A DNA stretch of 64,000 nt from Amycolatopsis sp. MtRt-6 (GTDB lineage: Bacteria > Actinomycetota > Actinomycetes > Mycobacteriales > Pseudonocardiaceae): NCBI RefSeq assembly GCF_017308975.1, contig NZ_JADWPD010000001.1:535612-599611 (forward strand), read 5' to 3'. Below, in pieces: positions 16,752-25,770 of this stretch. Position numbers and translations under genes: made by a program. Position 1 is the first letter of the stretch; each line of letters opens with the position of its first letter. The notes below the pieces were generated by a model that saw only the letters and a program-made list of their open reading frames with translations, searched no databases and was not told the DNA's origin.

Positions 16752-18587
16752 TCAGAACGCGGCTTCGTCGACCTCCATGAGGGCGTTGTCGGCGGCCTCC
16801 ACGATGGCGCGGCGGGCGGTCAGCTCCGGCAGCACCTGCTTCGCGAAGAACGAGGCCACGGCGACCTTGCCCTCGTAGAACGGGACGTCCTTGGCGGACG
16901 CGCCCGCGTCGAGCTTGCCGATGGCGACCTCGGCGTGCTTGAGCAGCTGCCAGCCGATGAGCAGGTCGCCGACCGACATCAGCAGCCGGACCGTGTGCTG
17001 GCCGACCTTGTTGATGCTCTGCGGGTCCTCCTGGGACGCGGTCAGGTAGCCGATCAGCGAGCCGAGCATGCCCTGGGTGTCCTCGAGGGCCTGCTTGAGC
17101 AGCGCGCGCTCGTTCTTGAGCCGGCCGTTGCCCGCCTCGGACTCGATGAACTTGGTGATCTCCCCGGCGACGTAGGCCAGCGAAGCGCCCTTGTCGCGGA
17201 CGATCTTCCGGAAGAAGAAGTCCAGCGACTGGATCGCCGTGGTGCCCTCGTACAGCGAGTCGATCTTGGCGTCGCGGATGTACTGCTCGATCGGGTAGTC
17301 CTGCAGGAAGCCGGAGCCGCCCAGGGTCTGCAGCGACTGCACGAGCTGCTCGGTGGCGCGCTCGGAGCCGACGCCCTTGACGATCGGCAGCAGCAGGTCG
17401 TTGACGCCGTGCGCGAGCTTCTGGTCGCCCTCGCCGGTCCACAGCTGGTCCTGGAAGGACGCCGTGTAGAGGTACACCGCGCGGAGGCCCTCGGCGTACG
17501 CCTTCTGGAGCATCAGCGAGCGGCGGACGTCCGGGTGGTGCGTGATGGTGACGCGCGGCGCGGTCTTGTTCAGCATGTTCGGCAGGTCGGCGCCCTGGAC
17601 GCGCTCCTTGGCGTACTCGAGCGCGTTGAGGTAGCCGGTCGACAGCGTCGCGATGGCCTTCGTGCCGACCATCATCCGGGCGTACTCGATGACCTGGAAC
17701 ATCTGCGCGATGCCGTCGTGCACCTCGCCGAGCAGCCAGCCCTTGGCCGGGGTGCCGTGCTGGCCGAAGGTCAGCTCGCACGTCGTCGAGGCCTTGATGC
17801 CCATCTTGTGCTCGACACCGGTGACGAAGGCGCCGTTGCGCTCACCCAGCTCACCGGTCTTGGTGTCGAAGTGGAACTTCGGCACGAGGAACAGCGACAG
17901 GCCCTTGGTGCCCGGCTTGGTCTCGATACCGGGGCCCTCGGGGCGAGCGAGCACCAGGTGCATGATGTTTTCGCTCATGTCGTGCTCACCCGACGTGATG
18001 AACCGCTTCACGCCGTCGATGTGCCAGGAGCCGTCCTCCTGCTGGGTGGCCTTCGTGCGGCCCGCGCCGACGTCGGAGCCGGCGTCCGGCTCGGTCAGCA
18101 CCATGGTGGCGCCCCACTGCCGGTCGATCATGATCTGGGCCCAGTGCTTCTGCTCTTCGGTGCCGTTCTTGTCCACGATCATGGCGAAGTTCGGGCCCGC
18201 CATGTACATGAACAGCGGGGCGTTCGCGCCGAGGATGAGCTCGGACGCCGCCCACTGCACGGTCGGGGGCAGGCCGAAGCCGCCGAGGTCGTTGGTCAGC
18301 CCGAGGCGCCACCACTCGCCGTCGAGGAGCTGCTTGTAGCTCTTCTTGAAGGACTCCGGGATCTTGACGCTGAACGTCTTCGGGTCGTAGACGGGCGGGT
18401 TGCGGTCGGCGTCGGCGAAGGACTCGGCGAGCGGACCGGTGGCGAGCTTGTTCAGCTCGGACAGCACACCCCGGGCGGTCTCTTCGTCGGACTCGGCGAG
18501 CACACCCTTGCCCAGGCGCTCCTGCACGCCGAGTACCTCGAAGAGGTTGAACTCCAGGTCTCGGACGTTGCTCTTGTAGTGGCCCAT
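16752..18587 (-). CDS. fadE5: Acyl-CoA dehydrogenase, FadE5 type
   Basis: A 611-residue flavoprotein of the long acyl-CoA dehydrogenase class. The start [20 protein letters not shown] and [23 protein letters not shown] match the mycobacterial FadE5 type. [20 protein letters not shown] is the first acyl-CoA dehydrogenase signature, and [38 protein letters not shown] the second, including the catalytic Glu in YEGT. It oxidises acyl-CoA to enoyl-CoA and passes electrons to ETF, which EtfD (46882-49095) would reoxidise. Two TTAC-N6-GTAA palindromes lie 48-85 bases upstream. Confidence 0.92.
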   Translation of the reverse strand: MGHYKSNVRDLEFNLFEVLGVQERLGKGVLAESDEETARGVLSELNKLATGPLAESFADADRNPPVYDPKTFSVKIPESFKKSYKQLLDGEWWRLGLTNDLGGFGLPPTVQWAASELILGANAPLFMYMAGPNFAMIVDKNGTEEQKHWAQIMIDRQWGATMVLTEPDAGSDVGAGRTKATQQEDGSWHIDGVKRFITSGEHDMSENIMHLVLARPEGPGIETKPGTKGLSLFLVPKFHFDTKTGELGERNGAFVTGVEHKMGIKASTTCELTFGQHGTPAKGWLLGEVHDGIAQMFQVIEYARMMVGTKAIATLSTGYLNALEYAKERVQGADLPNMLNKTAPRVTITHHPDVRRSLMLQKAYAEGLRAVYLYTASFQDQLWTGEGDQKLAHGVNDLLLPIVKGVGSERATEQLVQSLQTLGGSGFLQDYPIEQYIRDAKIDSLYEGTTAIQSLDFFFRKIVRDKGASLAYVAGEITKFIESEAGNGRLKNERALLKQALEDTQGMLGSLIGYLTASQEDPQSINKVGQHTVRLLMSVGDLLIGWQLLKHAEVAIGKLDAGASAKDVPFYEGKVAVASFFAKQVLPELTARRAIVEAADNALMEVDEAAF

Positions 18588-18634
18588 GTCGTCACTCCAA
18601 TGTGTTCGGCTCCCCGGCCGGGCACATGTTCGCC

Positions 18635-18672
18635 TTACTCGCCGGTAACTTCAGGATATTACCTGTGGGTAA
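18635..18672 (-). promoter_or_regulatory. Pair of TTAC-N6-GTAA operators before fadE5
   Basis: TTACTCGCCGGTAA at 18635-18648 and TTACCTGTGGGTAA at 18659-18672, spaced 24 bases centre to centre, i.e. roughly two and a quarter helical turns. The same motif (TTACTGATGAGTAA) lies before etfD at 49154. TetR-type repressors bind such sites; the identity of the regulator is inference. Confidence 0.6.
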
Positions 18673-18746
18673 CCAGGGCAAGCAGATCCGCACTTCCGAG
18701 TATCGGAAATCCACACGATTGTGGCCCTCTTCCTGGGCAACCAGCG

Positions 18747-19532
18747 TCAGCGGTGGCCCGGGATCGCCGTTGTGTCGGCCGTCACCGGAACGTATCCGTC
18801 TTCGGGCCGGGCGATGAGGATCCCGCCGCGGAAGGCGATGGTCACCGCGTGTGTCCGGTCGCGGGCGGAAAGCTTGCGCAGGATGCTCTTCACGTGCGTC
18901 CGGACGGTCTCGACGGACAGGAACAGCAGCTTCGCGATCGCGGAGTTTTCGAGCCCTTCGGCGACCAGCTGGAGCACCTGGTACTCGCGCCTGGACAGCG
19001 GCATCGCGCCGCGCGGCGACGGTGGGCTCTCGTGGGTGAGGTCGCCCTTCGGCGCGCTCGCCCGCTTCGGCCGCGCGGTGAGGGCGGCCAGCGCCGGGTC
19101 GATGTACCGGCGTTCGCTGTGCGCCCGCCGGATCGCTTCGGCGAGCCGTCGTGAATCGATCGACCGCGGGACGATGGCATGTGCGCCGGCGGCGATCGCG
19201 GCCGCGAGGTACTGCTGCGTGCGATTCGCGTCACGGATGAGGGTGACCAGGATGAGCGCCGGGTCGCCGGCGTTCAGGAGCTTGGTCAGGTGGCAGTTCG
19301 GGTCGAGGGCCGAGTCGAGCACGACGACGTCCGGCTTGACCTGCTCGCACAGCTGCAGGGCCGCGTGGTGGCTGGCGGCCTGCCCCGCCCAGTGCAGCCC
19401 CTGGCTGCGGTGGACGAGGGCGGCGAGGCCGTCGCGGAAGATCGGCACGGGGTCGACGACCGCCACGCCGAGGCTGCGCCCCCCGGGTCCGGCCGGCCCG
19501 GCGGGCCTGCGGGTGGGCTCGATGCCGTGCAT
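18747..19532 (-). CDS. LuxR-family response regulator
   Basis: A 261-residue protein. A receiver domain (about 21-140) contains the phospho-acceptor Asp73 in DVVVLDSALDP. A LuxR helix-turn-helix (about 185-250) contains PLSRREYQVLQLVAEGLENSAIAKLLFLSVETVRTHVKSIL. The ATG at 19532 has GGAGG 7 bases before it. The linker is rich in Pro, Ser and Arg. No histidine kinase gene is adjacent, so it is an orphan. The 265 bases upstream, to the end of mug, hold no other gene that I can support. Confidence 0.88.
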   Translation of the reverse strand: MHGIEPTRRPAGPAGPGGRSLGVAVVDPVPIFRDGLAALVHRSQGLHWAGQAASHHAALQLCEQVKPDVVVLDSALDPNCHLTKLLNAGDPALILVTLIRDANRTQQYLAAAIAAGAHAIVPRSIDSRRLAEAIRRAHSERRYIDPALAALTARPKRASAPKGDLTHESPPSPRGAMPLSRREYQVLQLVAEGLENSAIAKLLFLSVETVRTHVKSILRKLSARDRTHAVTIAFRGGILIARPEDGYVPVTADTTAIPGHR

Positions 19533-19797
19533 CGCGGGCCTCCGTCTCTGCGCCGTCGCTCCCGGGTGCCGGACGTCTCCGGCACCGCCCGGTCCCCCTG
19601 CTTGGACCGGCCGGGAGCAACTCCTCCTGTTGGTACGAGTCGCGATTGCGCAGCTCATGACGCCAAATCCCCCTCATGGCCCAATCCGCCGGTCACAGCA
19701 AACTTTCCGTAGAAGTCGATCTTCGAGCGGTGGCTCGGCTGGTTGCGAAGGGGCCGGATGGGCTAGCCGGCGCTACTGAGGGTGGCCCGCAGTCCGT

Positions 19798-20358
19798 TCA
19801 ACGATTTCGACAGTCGGCGGATGCGGCTCGAAGCAGGGCGAATTCCGCCGCCAGCCCGGCCGGCGTCCAGTGCGCGTTGAGCCCGCTCGGGTTCGGCAGC
19901 ACCCACACCCGGGTGTCGCCGATCCGGTGGTCCTGCCGTCCGACGCGCGCCTTCGGGAAGCCGAACGCGGTGCGGTAGGCGGTGATCCCGACGACGGCCA
20001 GCCACCGCGGCCGGTGTTCGAGCACCTTCGCGGCGAGGATCTTGCCGCCCTCGCGCAGCTCGTCGCCGGTGAGCTCGTCGGCGCGGGCTGTCGTCCGGGC
20101 GACGACGTTCGTGATGCCGAGCTTGAGGTCGAGGAGTTCGTCCTGCTCGCTGGGGTCGAACAGGCGCGGCGTGAAGCCGCCCTTGTGCAGTGCGGGCCAG
20201 AACCGGTTGCCGGGGCGGGCGAAGTGCCGGCCGAGCGCGCCGGAGTAGAGGCCGGGGTTGATGCCGCAGAAGAGGACGTCGAGGCCGGGGGCGATGACGT
20301 CGGGGATGGTCGTGTTGTGGGCGGCGGCCAGCTGGTCCTTCGTGGGTCGGGTGCTCAC
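19798..20358 (-). CDS. mug: G/U mismatch-specific uracil-DNA glycosylase
   Basis: A 186-residue DNA repair enzyme. GLDVLFCGINPG contains the catalytic motif GINPG (Asn) near residues 32-36, and VWVLPNPSGLNAHW is the second family motif. It removes uracil or ethenocytosine opposite G. The GTG at 20358 fits the family length. It is divergent from the broken methyltransferase gene, 27 bases away. Confidence 0.92.
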   Translation of the reverse strand: MSTRPTKDQLAAAHNTTIPDVIAPGLDVLFCGINPGLYSGALGRHFARPGNRFWPALHKGGFTPRLFDPSEQDELLDLKLGITNVVARTTARADELTGDELREGGKILAAKVLEHRPRWLAVVGITAYRTAFGFPKARVGRQDHRIGDTRVWVLPNPSGLNAHWTPAGLAAEFALLRAASADCRNR

Positions 20359-20635
20359 CCGTCCAGTTTCCGGCACGCTCGACGCGTGGAGGTCACCGCG
20401 GACGGCTCGCCCGTCGATGTCTACCTGCTCCTGCCGCCGAACGCCTCGATCCTCGAGCTCGGCAGCGGCGCCGGCCGCGTCACGCACCCCTTGCTCGACC
20501 TGGGGCATGAGGTCGTCGCCGTGGATGATTCGGCGTCGATGCTCGCGCACGTCCGTGCCGAGACCGTCTGCGCCCGCATCGGGAACCTGGACCTCGGCCG
20601 CACCTTCGACGCCGTGCTGCTCGGCAGTCCCCCGA

Positions 20636-20790
20636 CCGGAGCTGTCCACAGGTCCCCGCCGATGTGGACAGCTCCGGCTCCAGTTCGGCGATTCGGCGGT
20701 TTTGTCGGTGGCCGCCGATACGCTGGAAGCGGGGCCGGCCCCCAGGGAGGGCGGGGGGTGCTCGGGTGGGGTCGGCTGAGCCGGCGGCCC
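20636..20790 (+). repeat. Interspersed non-coding element, copy 2 (inserted in methyltransferase)
   Basis: It begins with a perfect 15-bp inverted repeat (20636-20650 with 20663-20677), then a 28-base spacer from GATGTGGACAGCT to a TTGTCGGTG promoter box, then a G-rich leader (CCCCCAGGGAGGGCGGGGGG). Order and spacing match copy 1 at 7240-7398. The right boundary is uncertain (up to about 20845). Confidence 0.65.
20702..20724 (+). promoter_or_regulatory. DNA-damage (PafBC/RecA-NDp type) promoter, exact match
   Basis: TTGTCGGTG-N8-TACGCT fits the mycobacterial consensus tTGTCRGTG-N8-TAnnnT at every fixed position. It fires into the remnant of the methyltransferase and the small membrane gene at 21036. 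Confidence 0.75.
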
Positions 20791-21035
20791 GCAGGCGGGC
20801 AGGCGACCGAGAGCCGCCGCCGAACCGATCGCGGCCTTCGCCGGCTACAGACTTCACCTGCCGCCGCCTGGACCTCGGTGAGCTGCTGACCTCGGCCGAT
20901 CTCGCCTTCGACGGCTGGCTTTCCGCTGACCGGAACTGGTTTGCTGACCGCCGTCGTCGCGTGGGGTAGCGAATTCGGTACAGACCTGCGTAACCTGTGT
21001 GATCTCCCGCACAGCGCCGTACCGAGGAGGATTTC

Positions 21036-21212
21036 GTGCAGCTTCCGATCGTCCTCGGGCTGGTCGCGCTGGTCCTGGCCGTTGCCGCGCTCGTCGTGGT
21101 CCTGGAAGACCGGCGGGCCGCCAAGCGAGCCGCCCTGCAACGGAAAGCCCGGCTAGCGCGTCTCGGCGAGGTGGACCCGCTCGCGCCGGGCCGGCTGCAC
21201 GTCGACCGGTGA
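21036..21212 (+). CDS. Small membrane protein (58 aa)
   Basis: A GTG-started frame of 58 residues with a strong GAGGAGG ribosome site 5 bases upstream. Residues 2-22 (QLPIVLGLVALVLAVAALVVV) form one membrane segment, followed by a basic cytoplasmic tail (RRAAKRAALQRKARLARLG) and a short end. It is too short for most gene callers. Its last 60 bases overlap the end of the VanZ gene on the other strand. Function unknown; the layout (one helix plus basic tail) is that of many small regulatory membrane proteins. Confidence 0.65.
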   Translation: MQLPIVLGLVALVLAVAALVVVLEDRRAAKRAALQRKARLARLGEVDPLAPGRLHVDR

Positions 21213-21779
21213 ACGCAGGAGAGCCAGCAGCAGCGCCCCGAACACCCAGCCGACCACGGCGCCGAAGGTGTTGTTCATGAGGTCGTCGACGTCGAAGATG
21301 CGGTAGACGTACGGCGCCGTGCCGAAGTTCGCCGTGAGCTGCGTGACCTCGATGAGCAGTGACGCCGTGAAGCCGATCAGCGCGGTGCCGGTCAGGCCGC
21401 GGCGCCAGAGGATCCGCGCGAACACCCCGAGCGGCACGAACAGCAGCACGTTGAGGCACGCCTGCTGGAACGTCTGCGTCATGAACCAGGTGCCGCCGTG
21501 CTTGAGCAGCTCCGTGTGGATGTCGGCGATCCACTGGAACGGGTGCAGCTGCACGGTCTGGGCGAGCCGGCGGGTGCCGGGGCCCGGCAGCGGCAGGAAG
21601 ACGACCGCGAGCGTCATGCAGCCGTAGAGCAGCACCGCCGCCGTCGAGGCAATCCCGCGCAGCCGCAGGCCGCCGTGCCGGGCGAGCTGGGTGATCAGCT
21701 GCGGCACCAGCACCACGGACCACAGCGCGAGGAAGGCGATGAAGCCGTACTGCAGGGCGGTGACCTGTGCGTTCGTCAT
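21153..21779 (-). CDS. VanZ family membrane protein
   Basis: A 208-residue protein with about five membrane segments. NVLLFVPLGVF and LIGFTASLLIEVTQL...RIFDVDDLMNNTFGAVVGW are the VanZ-like signature (acidic residues in the loop between the last helices). VanZ proteins confer low-level teicoplanin resistance in enterococci by an unknown mechanism; most actinobacterial homologues are uncharacterised. The start at 21779 has a weak GGTGG site. Confidence 0.88.
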   Translation of the reverse strand: MTNAQVTALQYGFIAFLALWSVVLVPQLITQLARHGGLRLRGIASTAAVLLYGCMTLAVVFLPLPGPGTRRLAQTVQLHPFQWIADIHTELLKHGGTWFMTQTFQQACLNVLLFVPLGVFARILWRRGLTGTALIGFTASLLIEVTQLTANFGTAPYVYRIFDVDDLMNNTFGAVVGWVFGALLLALLRSPVDVQPARRERVHLAETR

Positions 21780-21987
21780 GCCACCGACGTTATGGATCTT
21801 GCCCGGGGTACCGCTTCGGTCGATGAGCTCGCCTTCATCGGCCACTCGGCCGACCCGCGCACGGCCGATCGGCGACCCGTGGGTGATCGAAGTCATGCCG
21901 TCGTAACCGGATGCGGCTTGCGCCGATACGGGAATGAGCACGACGCTCGGCACGTCGAAGTCTTAGCGGGTAACGAAAGGAACGCTC

Positions 21988-23067
21988 ATGGCACCGGTCC
22001 GGGTGGGCATCGTCGGGCTCAGCGCGAACGGCGGCTGGGCCGCGACCGCGCACGTGCCCGCGCTGGCCGCGGTGGACGGCTACGAACTCCGCGCGCTCGC
22101 CGGGAGCAGCGCGGAGACGGCACGGGTGGCCGGGGAGAAGTACGGCGTGCCGCTGACCTTCGGCGACGCCGGCGAGCTCGCCCGGCACCCGGAGGTCGAC
22201 CTCGTGGTGGTCGCCGTGAAGGTGCCGCAGCACCGGGCGCTGATCGAGCCCGCGCTGGCCGCGGGCAAGCAGGTGCTCAGCGAATGGCCGCTGGGCGTGA
22301 GCCTTGCCGAAACCGAGGCGCTCGCCGAAGCCGCCCGGGACCGGACGACCGCGGTCGGCCTGCAGGGGCGGTCGGCGCCGGCGTTGCGCTACCTGCGCGA
22401 CCTCATCAAGGACGGCTACGTCGGCCGCGTGCTGTCGACGTCGCTGATCGCTTCGGGCGCCAACTGGGGGCCGAGCGTGCGGGCCGGCCGCGACTACCAG
22501 CTGCACCCCGCGGGCGGGGCCACGATGCTGACCATCCCGTTCGCGCACACCGTCGACGCGCTGGCGATGGTCCTCGGCGGTTTCGCCGAGCTCTCGGCGA
22601 CGATGGCGACCGTCCGGCCGCGGGTGCGCGACGAGGTCACCGGCGAGTCCGTCGAGATGACCGCGCCGGACCAGATCGCCGTCACCGGCGTGCTGGCCGG
22701 GGGCGCGGTCGCGTCGCTGCACGTGCGCGGCGGGACGTCGCCGGCCACGGACTTCCACTGGGAGATCAACGGCACCGAGGGCACGCTGGTCGTCGAGGCC
22801 GCGGACCCGCTGTTCTGGATCGCGAAGCTGACGCTCCGCGGCAGCCGCACCGGCACGCTGGAGAAGCTGACCGTGCCCGCGCGGTACGAGCTGCCGCAGC
22901 TGGCCGGCCGCAGCGCCGAGCCGTCGTACAACGTCGCGCACGCCTACGCCCGGCACCTCAAGGGCGACCTGCCGGACTTCGCGCACGCCGTGGGAGTGCA
23001 CCGGGTGCTCGACGCCGTCCAGCGGTCGGCGGACGGCGGCACCCGGATCGAACTGGACGCAAAGTAA
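21988..23067 (+). CDS. Gfo/Idh/MocA family oxidoreductase
   Basis: A 359-residue NAD(P)-dependent dehydrogenase. The Rossmann start VRVGIVGLSANGGWAATAHVPAL has the modified glycine motif seen in Gal80-like members. LSEWPLGVSLAETEALAEAA contains the region that is normally EKP (here EWP), a hallmark of the Gal80-like group that may lack ordinary catalysis. The C-terminal half is the beta-sheet domain. GAAAGGAA ribosome site. Substrate unknown; a regulatory (Gal80-like) role is possible. Confidence 0.88.
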   Translation: MAPVRVGIVGLSANGGWAATAHVPALAAVDGYELRALAGSSAETARVAGEKYGVPLTFGDAGELARHPEVDLVVVAVKVPQHRALIEPALAAGKQVLSEWPLGVSLAETEALAEAARDRTTAVGLQGRSAPALRYLRDLIKDGYVGRVLSTSLIASGANWGPSVRAGRDYQLHPAGGATMLTIPFAHTVDALAMVLGGFAELSATMATVRPRVRDEVTGESVEMTAPDQIAVTGVLAGGAVASLHVRGGTSPATDFHWEINGTEGTLVVEAADPLFWIAKLTLRGSRTGTLEKLTVPARYELPQLAGRSAEPSYNVAHAYARHLKGDLPDFAHAVGVHRVLDAVQRSADGGTRIELDAK

Positions 23068-23105
23068 CTGTTACCGGCGGTCGCAGATTCCGTTACCCTC
23101 GGGTC

Positions 23106-23885
23106 ATGGACGACGTTGTCTACGACCGCGCGGGCCGCGGCGAGCCGCTGGTGCTGATCCACGGCATCGGCCACCGCCGTCAGGCGTGGGCGCCGGTGTT
23201 TCCGCTGCTCACCGCCCATCGTGACGTCATCGCCGTCGACCTGCCCGGCTTCGGCGAGTCGCCAGAGCCGGCCGGCGGATACGGCATCGAGCCCGCGCTG
23301 GTGATGTTCAAGGAGCTCTTCACCGACCTCGGGCTCGACCGGCCGCACGTCGCCGGCAACTCGCTCGGCGGCCTGCTGTCGCTGGCGCTGGGCCAGGCCG
23401 GCCTGGTCCGCAGCGTCACGGCGTTGTCGCCGGCCGGGCTGTGGAACCGGACCCAGAAGATCTACGCGATCGCCACGCTCAAGGCCCACCGCGCGCTCGC
23501 GCAGCGCACGCCGCCGCACGTCGTGCGCCGCATCGCCGCGAGCTCGTCCGGACGCCGGGCCCTGACCGGGCTGATCGTCGGACGGCCGGAGCTGCTCACG
23601 CCGGAAGCCGTCGTCGAGGACGCCCGCGCGCTCGCCACCGCGCCCGGGTTCGAGCCCACCGCCGCCCAGTCCCGGGGCGGGTTCCGCTTCACCGGGCCGG
23701 TCACCGGCGTGCCGGTGACCATCGCCTGGGCCGAGCACGACCGGATCCTCGCCCGGCCACGCGTCGCCGACCTGCGGAAAGTCGCACCGGACGGGACCTT
23801 CCGGCTGCTGCCGGGCTGCGGGCACGTGCCGATGAACGACGACCCGGACCTGGTGGCGCGGGTGCTGCTCGACGGAAGCTGTTAG
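23106..23885 (+). CDS. Alpha/beta hydrolase
   Basis: A 259-residue cytoplasmic hydrolase. LVLIHGIGHRRQAW forms the oxyanion loop, HVAGNSLGGLLSLALG carries the nucleophile Ser in GNSLGG, Asp in AWAEHDRIL, and His in LLPGCGHVPMNDDP complete a triad. Same strand as the preceding oxidoreductase with a 38-base gap. Substrate unknown. Confidence 0.9.
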   Translation: MDDVVYDRAGRGEPLVLIHGIGHRRQAWAPVFPLLTAHRDVIAVDLPGFGESPEPAGGYGIEPALVMFKELFTDLGLDRPHVAGNSLGGLLSLALGQAGLVRSVTALSPAGLWNRTQKIYAIATLKAHRALAQRTPPHVVRRIAASSSGRRALTGLIVGRPELLTPEAVVEDARALATAPGFEPTAAQSRGGFRFTGPVTGVPVTIAWAEHDRILARPRVADLRKVAPDGTFRLLPGCGHVPMNDDPDLVARVLLDGSC

Positions 23886-24002
23886 GTGACATTCCCTTCA
23901 CGTCCGTCGTTTGACCCTGGTAGGTGACTGCTTCGCCAGGCAGAATCCTCCGCCGTGCGCCCGTTCGGGGACCTTGGGCGCGAATCGGAGGAAGAAACAC
24001 TC

Positions 24003-25694
24003 ATGAGGCTTTCGACCCGGCTCGCGGTGTTCGCCGCGGCCGCGCTGGCGACGACGGCGGTGACCACCGCACCCGCGTCCGCGGGCCAGCGCCCGGACCC
24101 CACGACCGACGTCCGGATCATCACGTTCAACGACTTCCACGGGAACCTCGAGCCGCCGTCCGGTTCGAGCGGCCGCGTGCGGCAGTCCGACGGGACCACT
24201 GTGGACGCCGGGGGTGCCGCGTACCTGGCGACGCACGTGAAGGCGCTCCGCTCGCAGGCGCGCAACTCGCTCGTCTTGTCCGCCGGGGACAACGTCGGCG
24301 CGTCGCCGGTGATCTCCGCGCTGTTCCACGACGAGCCGACCATCGACTTCCTCAACCAACTCGGCGTGAGCGCGTCCGTCGTCGGGAACCACGAGTTCGA
24401 CGAGGGGTACCGGGAACTGCAGCGCATGCAGTCCGGCGGCTGCCACCCGACCGACGGCTGCCAGTTCGGCAAGACGTTCGAGGGTGCGGACTTCCCGTTC
24501 CTCGGGTCCAATGTGTACTTCACCAACGGCCTGCCCGCGCTGTTGCCGTTCACCGTGAAGTTCTCCGGCGGCGTGCCGGTCGGCGTCATCGGCGCCACGC
24601 TGAAGGACCTGCCGACCGTCGTCACGCCGGAAGCCATCAAGGGCCTGAAGTTCGGCGACGAGGTCGAGGCGATCAACCGCACCGCGAACCTGCTCGACTT
24701 CTTCGGCGTCAAGTCCCAGGTCGTGCTGCTGCACCAGGGCGACAACACCGAGGCCGCCGGTCCGAACGACTGCAAGACCCTGCCCGGCCCGGCGACCGCG
24801 ATCGCCAAGGCGGTGTCCCCGAAGGTCGACGCGATCTTCACCGGCCACAGCCACCAGCAGTACAACTGCGTCATCACCGACCCGGCCGGCCAGCCGCGCA
24901 CGGTCATCCAGGGCGCGTCGTTCGGCCGACTGCTGTCCGTGGTGGACCTGAAGATCAACCTGAAGACGCGCGACGTCGTGCGGACGCAGACCAAGGCGTT
25001 CAACGAGATCGTCACCCGCACGGTCACCCCGGACCCGGCCGTGGCCGCGTTGATCGCCGACGCCAAGACGAAGGCCGCGCCGATCGCGAACCGGCAGGTC
25101 GGCACCATCACCGCCGACCTGCCGGCGGCGGGCAACGCGGCCGGCGAGTCGCCGCTCGGCGACGTCATCGCCGACGCGCAGCTCGCGGGCACGCAGTCGA
25201 ACAACGCGGTCGTCGCGATCACCAACCCGGGCGGCATCCGCGCCGACCTGACGTACAAGTCGTCCGCGAACGGCGAAGGCGACGGCGTCGTGACCTACGG
25301 CGAGGCGTTCACCGTCCAGCCGTTCGCGAACATCATGCAGACGATCACGCTGACCGGCGCGAACCTGAAGAACGTGCTGGAGCAGCAGTGGCAGGGCACG
25401 GTGACGCGCATCCTGCAGATTTCCAGCTCGCTGCGCTACAGCTACTCGGCGTCCGCGCCGCAGGGTTCGCGGGTCTCGGGCATCACGATCAACGGCACGC
25501 CGGTCGACCCGGCGGCGTCGTACCGCGTGTCGGTGAACAACTTCCTCGCCGCCGGCGGGGACGGCTTCACCGAGTTCACCAAGGGCACCGACATCGCCGG
25601 CGGCCCGGTGGACCTCGACGCGCTGATCGCCTACCTGGGCGCGCACCCGAACCTGGCCCCGCCCGCGGCGGACCGGATCACCCGCCTGCCGTAG
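24003..25694 (+). CDS. Secreted 5'-nucleotidase/metallophosphatase
   Basis: A 563-residue exported enzyme. The signal peptide ends at about residue 28 (PASAGQ). Metal-binding motifs are ITFNDFHGN, LSAGDNVGASP, GNHEFDEG and FTGHSHQQYN. A C-terminal 5'-nucleotidase domain (NPGGIRADL, YRVSVNNFLAAGGDGFTEF) binds the nucleotide. It removes phosphate from extracellular nucleotides. The ATG at 24003 has GGAGGAAG before it. No anchor is seen at the C-terminus, so it is released or loosely bound. Pho-regulon control is common for this family, but I see no convincing PHO box here. Confidence 0.93.
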   Translation: MRLSTRLAVFAAAALATTAVTTAPASAGQRPDPTTDVRIITFNDFHGNLEPPSGSSGRVRQSDGTTVDAGGAAYLATHVKALRSQARNSLVLSAGDNVGASPVISALFHDEPTIDFLNQLGVSASVVGNHEFDEGYRELQRMQSGGCHPTDGCQFGKTFEGADFPFLGSNVYFTNGLPALLPFTVKFSGGVPVGVIGATLKDLPTVVTPEAIKGLKFGDEVEAINRTANLLDFFGVKSQVVLLHQGDNTEAAGPNDCKTLPGPATAIAKAVSPKVDAIFTGHSHQQYNCVITDPAGQPRTVIQGASFGRLLSVVDLKINLKTRDVVRTQTKAFNEIVTRTVTPDPAVAALIADAKTKAAPIANRQVGTITADLPAAGNAAGESPLGDVIADAQLAGTQSNNAVVAITNPGGIRADLTYKSSANGEGDGVVTYGEAFTVQPFANIMQTITLTGANLKNVLEQQWQGTVTRILQISSSLRYSYSASAPQGSRVSGITINGTPVDPAASYRVSVNNFLAAGGDGFTEFTKGTDIAGGPVDLDALIAYLGAHPNLAPPAADRITRLP

Positions 25695-25702
25695 GCCCGG
25701 CG

Positions 25703-25770
25703 GTAAGGCCGCGCCGCCGGAACCCGGCGGGGCCGGCGGACGTAAGGTAGCCCGTGGGGCGCGGCCTTAC
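25703..25770. terminator. Large inverted repeat between convergent genes
   Basis: A perfect 13-bp arm GTAAGGCCGCGCC (25703-25715) pairs with 25758-25770. A second GC-rich hairpin lies inside. It separates the nucleotidase gene from the convergent GNAT gene, whose stop lies inside the right arm. Confidence 0.75.

Larger units (their letters stand above)
20386..20969 (+). pseudogene. SAM-dependent methyltransferase, broken by an inserted element
   Basis: Residues 1-80 (to about 20627) form a good Rossmann start: ASILELGSGAGRVTHPLLDLGHEVVAVDDSASML is the SAM motif I plus the acidic loop. The reading then passes into non-coding repeat sequence. A matching C-terminus reappears in another frame from about 20847 (FTCRRLDLGELLTSADLAFDGWL...WFADR), ending at 20969. 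This is what the end of the same small-molecule methyltransferase class looks like. The middle is missing and the two halves are out of frame, so no working enzyme is made. The insert is the dispersed element at 20636-20790. Confidence 0.75.

Noticed and set aside
23886..24002. A PHO box before the 5'-nucleotidase gene
   Set aside because: GGTGAC occurs twice but 39 bases apart, not as the tandem 11-bp repeats of a PHO box.
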